DNA from: Hymenopellis radicata | Taxonomy: Eukaryota > Basidiomycota > Agaricomycetes > Agaricales > Physalacriaceae | Reading direction: 5' to 3' | NCBI GenBank assembly: GCA_015501595.1 | Contig: JADNRX010001231.1 | Coordinates: 1 to 12,348 of the forward strand | DNA: 12,348 nucleotides | Shown: piece after piece, positions 7,636-12,348 of the stretch | Layout of the letters: each line of letters opens with the position of its first letter | How positions within the stretch are numbered: the first letter of the stretch is position 1 | Notes under the pieces: model-generated | The model's database searches: none | Seen by the model: only the letters and a program-made list of their open reading frames with translations | Told to the model about the DNA's origin: nothing | Translations under genes and position numbers: made by a program

Positions 7636-9319
7636 ATGGTAAATTATGGCGGTGGTACGCGAAAACACAGTTTCATTCGAATTGATCTAACTTTCGCACT
7701 CATAGACGAAGTTGCAGCGCTGGTGGTTGACATTGGCGCCTCATCAGTACGCGCCGGATATGCGGGTGATGACACCCCCAAGGCCATAATTCCGACGTCC
7801 TACGGATATATACCAGATGGTGACAGTGGTGATGTCGCCATGGCTGACACTGCAGACGGGAAAAAACCAAGATTCTATATTGGTCAATCTGGTCCCTCGA
7901 TATGGCGGCATGGAATGGAGATTGGGAATCCCATCAAAGACGGGCTCAGTACGTTGCCCCACCTATGCCAACAATTCAACGTCTTATTTGAGTCAAGTTC
8001 ATGACTTTGAGCCTATCCATGATCTTGTTGAACATGCAATCACAAACGTTATGGGATGCAACCCCACAGAACACCCCATTCTTGTGACAGAACCAGCGTG
8101 GAATACCCCAGAAAACAGAGAGCGAATGGCCGAGATCATGTTTGAAGAATTCCAAGTACCGGCTTTCTATATCGCCAACACTGGAGTCCTTAACACGTAT
8201 GTTGATCATACACGTCCTGGATATCTATTGACGTTCAATAGATTTGCAGCAGGCAAGGGATCTGCCCTCGTTATTGACATAGGCAACCAAGTCGCGAGCG
8301 TAACCCCAGTCGTGGATGGCTTTGTTCTTCGCAAAGGTGTTCTACGTGCCTTCGTTTCGTATCTTTGTACTAAGGCAAAGTACAGGATTGCAGTACTCGA
8401 TGCTTCCTAGTCTGGTTTATGCACGTGCGCTCAACAATCTGACACAAATGCAACCGCACATGCGCCGTCCAGCCATTGACCTCTACCCTCATCAACTCAT
8501 TGCAAGTAAACAGCCCGTGGAACCAAACGCGCCGCCAAACTTCTCCCTTCGCGAGGACAGACTCCCGGTGTTACCCCGTCCTGGAAAGCGTGGTACCAAG
8601 TTCGAGAGATCGATGAATGGCTGCAAACTGTTGGTGGTATATTAGAGTCTGGATGGAATGACCAGTCAGTAATATCACTCTAGCACTGTGTTCCCCCCTC
8701 ATTATCGCAGGGCTGCCGCACAACGACCTCCGAGACAGTACGAGTTCGCCACAGGCTACAACACTTGGTTCGGCCCGAACGCTACTATATTGGGGAACAA
8801 TTCTTCTATCATCCGCCTAATATGCAGGTTGTACTACTTCTCAAAACGAAATAATTAGAACTGACTTGGATTGTCTAGCAAACCAACCAAAATCTTCCGA
8901 AAACGATCCCGACATTAATAAGTGATTCACTGCGCTCTTATGATGTCGAGCTACGCCAAGTCCTGATGGGCAATGTCGTCCTGACGGGTGGAGGGAGCCT
9001 CTTCCCCGGCTTGAATGACCGACTCGCTAATGAGCTCGCCCGTACATTCCCGCATGTCAGTCAGACAATATGCGGGCGCTTTCTTCGCTGATTATACGCA
9101 TGTAGGTGAAAATACACGCGCCTGGCAATCCGATTGAGCGCCGTTACGGTGGATGGCTCGGCGGAAGCATCCTAGCTAGTCTAGGACTTTCCATCAGCTC
9201 TGGATTAGCAAGGAGGAGTGGCAGGTAAGTGATCTCTTGCGTTGTTCATCAAGCGTATCTGAAAGGCGTCATATCCATAGGAACACGGAAAGGCAATCGT
9301 AGGACAAAGATGTAAATGA
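7636..9319 (+). CDS. ARP4: Actin-related protein 4 (chromatin complexes), with three frame breaks
   Basis: ARP4 is a nuclear actin-related subunit of the NuA4 acetyltransferase and the INO80 and SWR1 remodellers. Exons are 7636-7654, 7706-7948, 7998-8196, 8242-8336, 8386-8664, 8711-8827, 8879-9055, 9106-9224 and 9281-9319 (stop TGA 9317-9319), about 429 aa. The start is the ATG that gives MVNYGGDEVAAL, as in other fungal ARP4 proteins. Nucleotide-fold motifs are present: VVDIGASSVRAGYAGDD, ALVIDIGNQVASVTPVVDG and LTGGGSLFPGL. Other family stretches are VPAFYIANTGVLN, LIASKQPVEPNAPPNF and the final EHGKAIVGQRCK. Exons 5, 6 and 8 are each one base short, at about 8564-8568, 8774-8779 and 9184-9187. 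In each exon the conserved protein continues in the next frame (RLP then GVTPSWKAW; WFGP then RYYIGEQFF; ILASLG then FHQLWISKEEW). Family identity is firm; whether the breaks are real is not. Confidence 0.92.
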
Positions 9320-9965
9320 TCGCGTTGTATGTACTACCTCTTGTACTGTAATGGAATGTCTGTTGGTTTGACCTTTTCACTCGAAGCAAAAGGTTCTGTC
9401 CTGTCTCAAATGCACTGAACTTTAACAGCAGCCAATTTAGACCCTCAGTCAGTCCTTCACATCCACCCGGAGACTGATAGCTTGCTCGACGGAGCCTTGC
9501 TCAACGGAGATGATAGCTTGCTCAACTGAAGCGATGCTGGGCACGCGAGGCATCATAGGTCTAGTAGTTAGAGCGTCAGACAGTCCTACGCGCCCATACC
9601 AGGAGACTCTATAGCCGACTCGGCTGATAGTAATGGTGTGGCGTGCGACGCATCTTATCAGGTCTGTGGCGTGCATGACCTCCTTTTCAAAACGTCCACT
9701 CACGCATGATGCGTAGTGTTATATATAAGGTAGCTTATCTACCTACTATCAATGCTGTGGCGTCCTTTGAAAGTCCATCTAACACACTTATAATCCTCAA
9801 AGCCTCATTTTCTATCGTCGCGTGGACAAAAGCTTTTAAATTTTTGTGACGCAGATTCTGATATTCTCCGCTACTGGTCCGTCCTGTCCCGTCTAAGTAC
9901 ACCGCATCAAGCAGGGCCTCAGGAACAAGGAACACCATCCAATAAGAAAGACGAGTATGTACTAC
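9320..9965. other. Convergent intergenic region between ARP4 and APC2
   Basis: Both flanking genes end here, so it should hold two terminators. A minus-strand open frame of 67 codons (9938-9735, ATG start) begins 28 bases after the APC2 stop. It reads smoothly but has no motif I recognise, so I do not call it a gene. A TATATATAAGG stretch lies at about 9720-9730, with no convincing gene start beside it. Confidence 0.4.
9475..9531. repeat. Small tandem repeat of about 16-21 bp
   Basis: Three degenerate copies of (TGATAG)CTTGCTCAACGGAG lie in direct order: 9475-9494, 9495-9510 (lacking the TGATAG part) and 9511-9531. On the minus strand the repeat can read as SVEQA units, but no gene around it is convincing. 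Confidence 0.65.
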
Positions 9966-12348
9966 TCATTGCTGCGGAAGTAATCGCCACAAGCCCTCCT
10001 TGACATCTACGAGCTTCTCTCTCCGCGCAGCATCCATCAACGAATGTAGCTGACCAACCGTCAAGTTGTAGCCTCAACGAAACCCAGCATCGAATGTATA
10101 CGTTCTACCGTCATGTTGGCAGATTCGTCAGCATTCCTTGGATATACTGAGGACAGAGATGAGCAAGGACATCCGCGAGGCGCATAAACGACAAACCTTC
10201 CAATACACCATCATCTGCTGCGATTGCTGCTGTTGCTCTGGCGTGGCAGAAGGCTCCTCCTGTTCTGCCACTGCCAAGCGCGTTCTGTCTCTCTGCGCAA
10301 CAGCTTCCGCTACCTCCAGCAGAACAAATGCATTCTCGCGGTTCTCTTTGAGTACGCCATGATCCACCCAAGTCAGCAACGCCTTCAGAGCCGCGTTCTT
10401 ACTAACTTTGCCGACGCGTTCCATGAGCTCCTCGATTGTCCAAGTATCTATAAGATTGCTCATTGTTAAAAAGGAATAGAGACGGATGGGAAGGAATGCG
10501 CACTCTTTTCGGAAAATAGTTCGATGAAAGCGGCTTCTAAAGGCGGTACTTCGACTTCCACAGTGCGATCTTGAAGCTCAAGATGTAACTGCACAGTGCC
10601 AAGATGAGGCAGCCATCGAAGCTTCTTGTCTGGCTTGAACGTGGAGAACTCCTTCGCGTATGCATCCTGAAAACTGCCGGGAAATTAATACAAATTCAAC
10701 CGCTTTTAAGTAAAGAAGCGTACGTCTTGAATTGACCAGGCATATTGAGCTCATTAGTTTCTAGCATGGGCCAGAATTGCCTCGAAATGATTGTGGGGTG
10801 CACAACTTGAACCGCCTGTTGAGCAGCAGTGATGAGCAACTTGCCGAACAAAACAAGAATAATATATCACCTCATTTTGAGATTGCACATGCGTGTCGAT
10901 TCGCTTCGAATCAGTCATGTCCTTGAGCATAACCTCGCAGACCTGCAATGCAGCGTCTCCGAATCGGATTTTGAGAATCTCAATATTTCGGCGCTGGTGA
11001 ACAGAGTAAAGGAACAACGTTTTGCGATTCATCGATGCGCTCACCTCTCGCTCCACCTTCTCTGTGCTACCATCTGTTATTGCGAGAAGTCGCTGAGCAA
11101 GTAACACTTGCAGCTCCTTCACGAATAATCTTTCGAGTCATAGATACTAACGAGAGTACTGATGACATCGCTCGGTTTATTCGCTCTGAAATCCGGCCCA
11201 GCATCAAGAGGCTCGGGTCCCAATTCGGGTCGCTGTAATCCTCGATCTCAACTTGATGTAACGGTTGCGGAGGCTCATTGTCGTCGATAATGGAATCTCC
11301 GCTCTCATCATCGCCAACGAGGTTGGAGACAATACATCGTATTGTGTCGGGTCGTTCTCTATAAGGACAAGTCAGCCTGCAGGATCCCGAAAAAGTACAC
11401 AACCAGACCTGAGGTATCGCCGTATTGGGTCTGCCACCTTGTATAACAGCACACCAGGAGGGTCCACTATTCGTAGACATTTGATAGTGGCTACATATTG
11501 AGTCAAAATCAGCGTGTGTCAGCACAGGATGTAGAAGCCTCCGGCGATTTCTGTGGAGGCCATTAGCACTAACCATAAAATCAGTGTACGGGCTCACGCT
11601 TTTCGCAAGGAGCGTACTAGGGTGGAACGTGATCGACGCGTTGTAGACATTCCTTGTGCAGGATGAATAAAATAACCTTCATGACAGTGTAAAACCTTCA
11701 GTCCTCCAAAGCCGGAGTAGATTCGGGAAAGTTGATAATAATATCAAATAATTCTCGCGTCCGCAGGTCACAGAGCGTCTTGGTCATATGAAAGTCGAAT
11801 CTGGATCCAACGCTAGCCATCACCGCCAAAGCATCATCCTCTGAACGGTTGTGAGCTGCGGCAACACTATACATAGGGATGCGTACTATTTGAGGCTTCC
11901 TTTGCATACATCATCAGCATCCACGGAACAATTTTCTCGGACATCCATGATTTCAGTCCTGGCAGTACCGCGACATCCCATTTATCTGTGCAATTGGCTA
12001 TCACGTATTTCTCGATGTGCTCATACCCGACGCTTGCAATTACGTTTTCGTATCGATCTAACAGCCCAAGTGTCTCGAAAATGTCCCAGATACCTTCCGG
12101 GAGAGCAATAGCGGGAGGCGCGTCGCCATCCAAGGGCGGTAGAGTGGCGGCACACAGATCCTTAAATCCTTTGACAAAGGTCGGAGAAAGGATAGCGAAG
12201 AGATGGGTTTGGAAGTTGAGAGTGTATGCAGAGCGGATGGTGAGGCCAAGTCTAATGGAATTCAGAGCGTGATCAAGAGGAGTGTCGAGGCACGCACTCT
12301 GTAATCGGCTGCCATAGAGTGTACCACTCCATAAGGCGTAGAACGAGT
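9966..12348 (-). CDS. APC2: Anaphase-promoting complex subunit 2, cullin-like (C-terminal part, runs off right edge)
   Basis: APC2 is the cullin-like scaffold of the APC/C ubiquitin ligase. It holds the RING subunit APC11 and drives securin and cyclin destruction in mitosis. Visible exons on the minus strand are 12348-11887, 11840-11696, 11652-11598, 11550-11409, 11358-11045, 10993-10871, 10815-10724, 10673-10504, 10447-10197 and 10146-9966 (stop TGA 9966-9968). Family stretches in order are LGLLDRYENVIASVGYEHIE, TKTLCDLRTRELFDIII, VADPIRRYL then ERPDTIRCIV, KELQVLLAQRLL, GDAALQVCEVMLKDMTDSKR and ISRQFWPML. FKPDKKLRWLPHLGTV and the winged-helix end WTIEELMERVGKV through VDVKEGLWRLLPQQ follow. 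Eight single bases appear to be missing, in exons at about 11700, 11630, 11525, 11511, 11215, 11126, 10115 and 10076. The residues around each break still match APC2. The N-terminal part lies beyond the window. Identity is firm; integrity is unclear. Confidence 0.9.

Noticed and set aside
9449..9703. 84-codon minus-strand frame containing SVEQA repeats
   Set aside because: It starts with GTG rather than ATG, has no motif, and is explained by the small tandem repeat between two convergent genes.
9735..9938. 67-codon minus-strand frame after the APC2 stop
   Set aside because: It has an ATG and a plausible composition but no family resemblance and no promoter of its own; it may be APC2 3' untranslated sequence.
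10111..10463. Continuation of the minus-strand frame past VYWK
   Set aside because: The continuation VCRLCASRMSLL is intronic: a 50-nt intron at 10147-10196 leads to YIQGMLTNLP, which matches the APC2 C-terminus.
1..12348. CRISPR arrays, bacterial operons or a biosynthetic gene cluster
   Set aside because: The genes are intron-rich eukaryotic housekeeping and secreted-protein genes; no regularly spaced repeats or pathway enzymes were seen.

Overview
The window looks like nuclear DNA of a filamentous basidiomycete, most likely an agaricomycete that decays plant matter. The genes are densely packed and cut by many introns of about 43 to 58 nt with GT donors and short acceptors. Neighbouring loci are unrelated housekeeping genes. 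One gene is a secreted CBM1 protein of a lignocellulose-degrader type. Five protein genes can be reconstructed by splicing.

Layout. (a) 1-672, minus: 5' part of a secreted protein with signal peptide, CBM1, Thr/Ser/Pro linker and a Cip1-like domain, running off the left edge. (b) 673-2879: gene-poor DNA holding two short non-autonomous inverted-repeat elements. One, at 1247-1684, is hAT-like with an 8-bp target duplication; the other, at about 2281-2560, is of unknown superfamily. (c) 2880-4781, minus: a MYND zinc-finger protein in about five exons. (d) 4945-7491, minus: complete ERB1/BOP1 in seven exons, about 746 aa. (e) 7492-7635: a 144-bp divergent promoter. (f) 7636-9319, plus: actin-related protein 4 in nine exons. 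(g) 9320-9965: convergent intergenic DNA with a small tandem repeat. (h) 9966-12348, minus: the C-terminal part of anaphase-promoting complex subunit 2 (APC2/cullin-like), ten exons visible, running off the right edge.

The genes do not form a pathway. ERB1 acts in 60S ribosome assembly, ARP4 in chromatin remodelling and histone acetylation, APC2 in cell-cycle ubiquitination, and the Cip1-like protein outside the cell on plant polysaccharide. The MYND protein has no assigned role.

The main oddity is a set of about 12 apparent single-base deletions that break the frames of APC2 (8), ARP4 (3) and the CBM1 gene (1), while ERB1 is intact over 2.2 kb of coding sequence. Splice sites and protein motifs are preserved around every break. 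Sequence or assembly error is therefore the likeliest cause, but true decay cannot be excluded from sequence alone. I found no sign of an undescribed defence, CRISPR-like or biosynthetic system.
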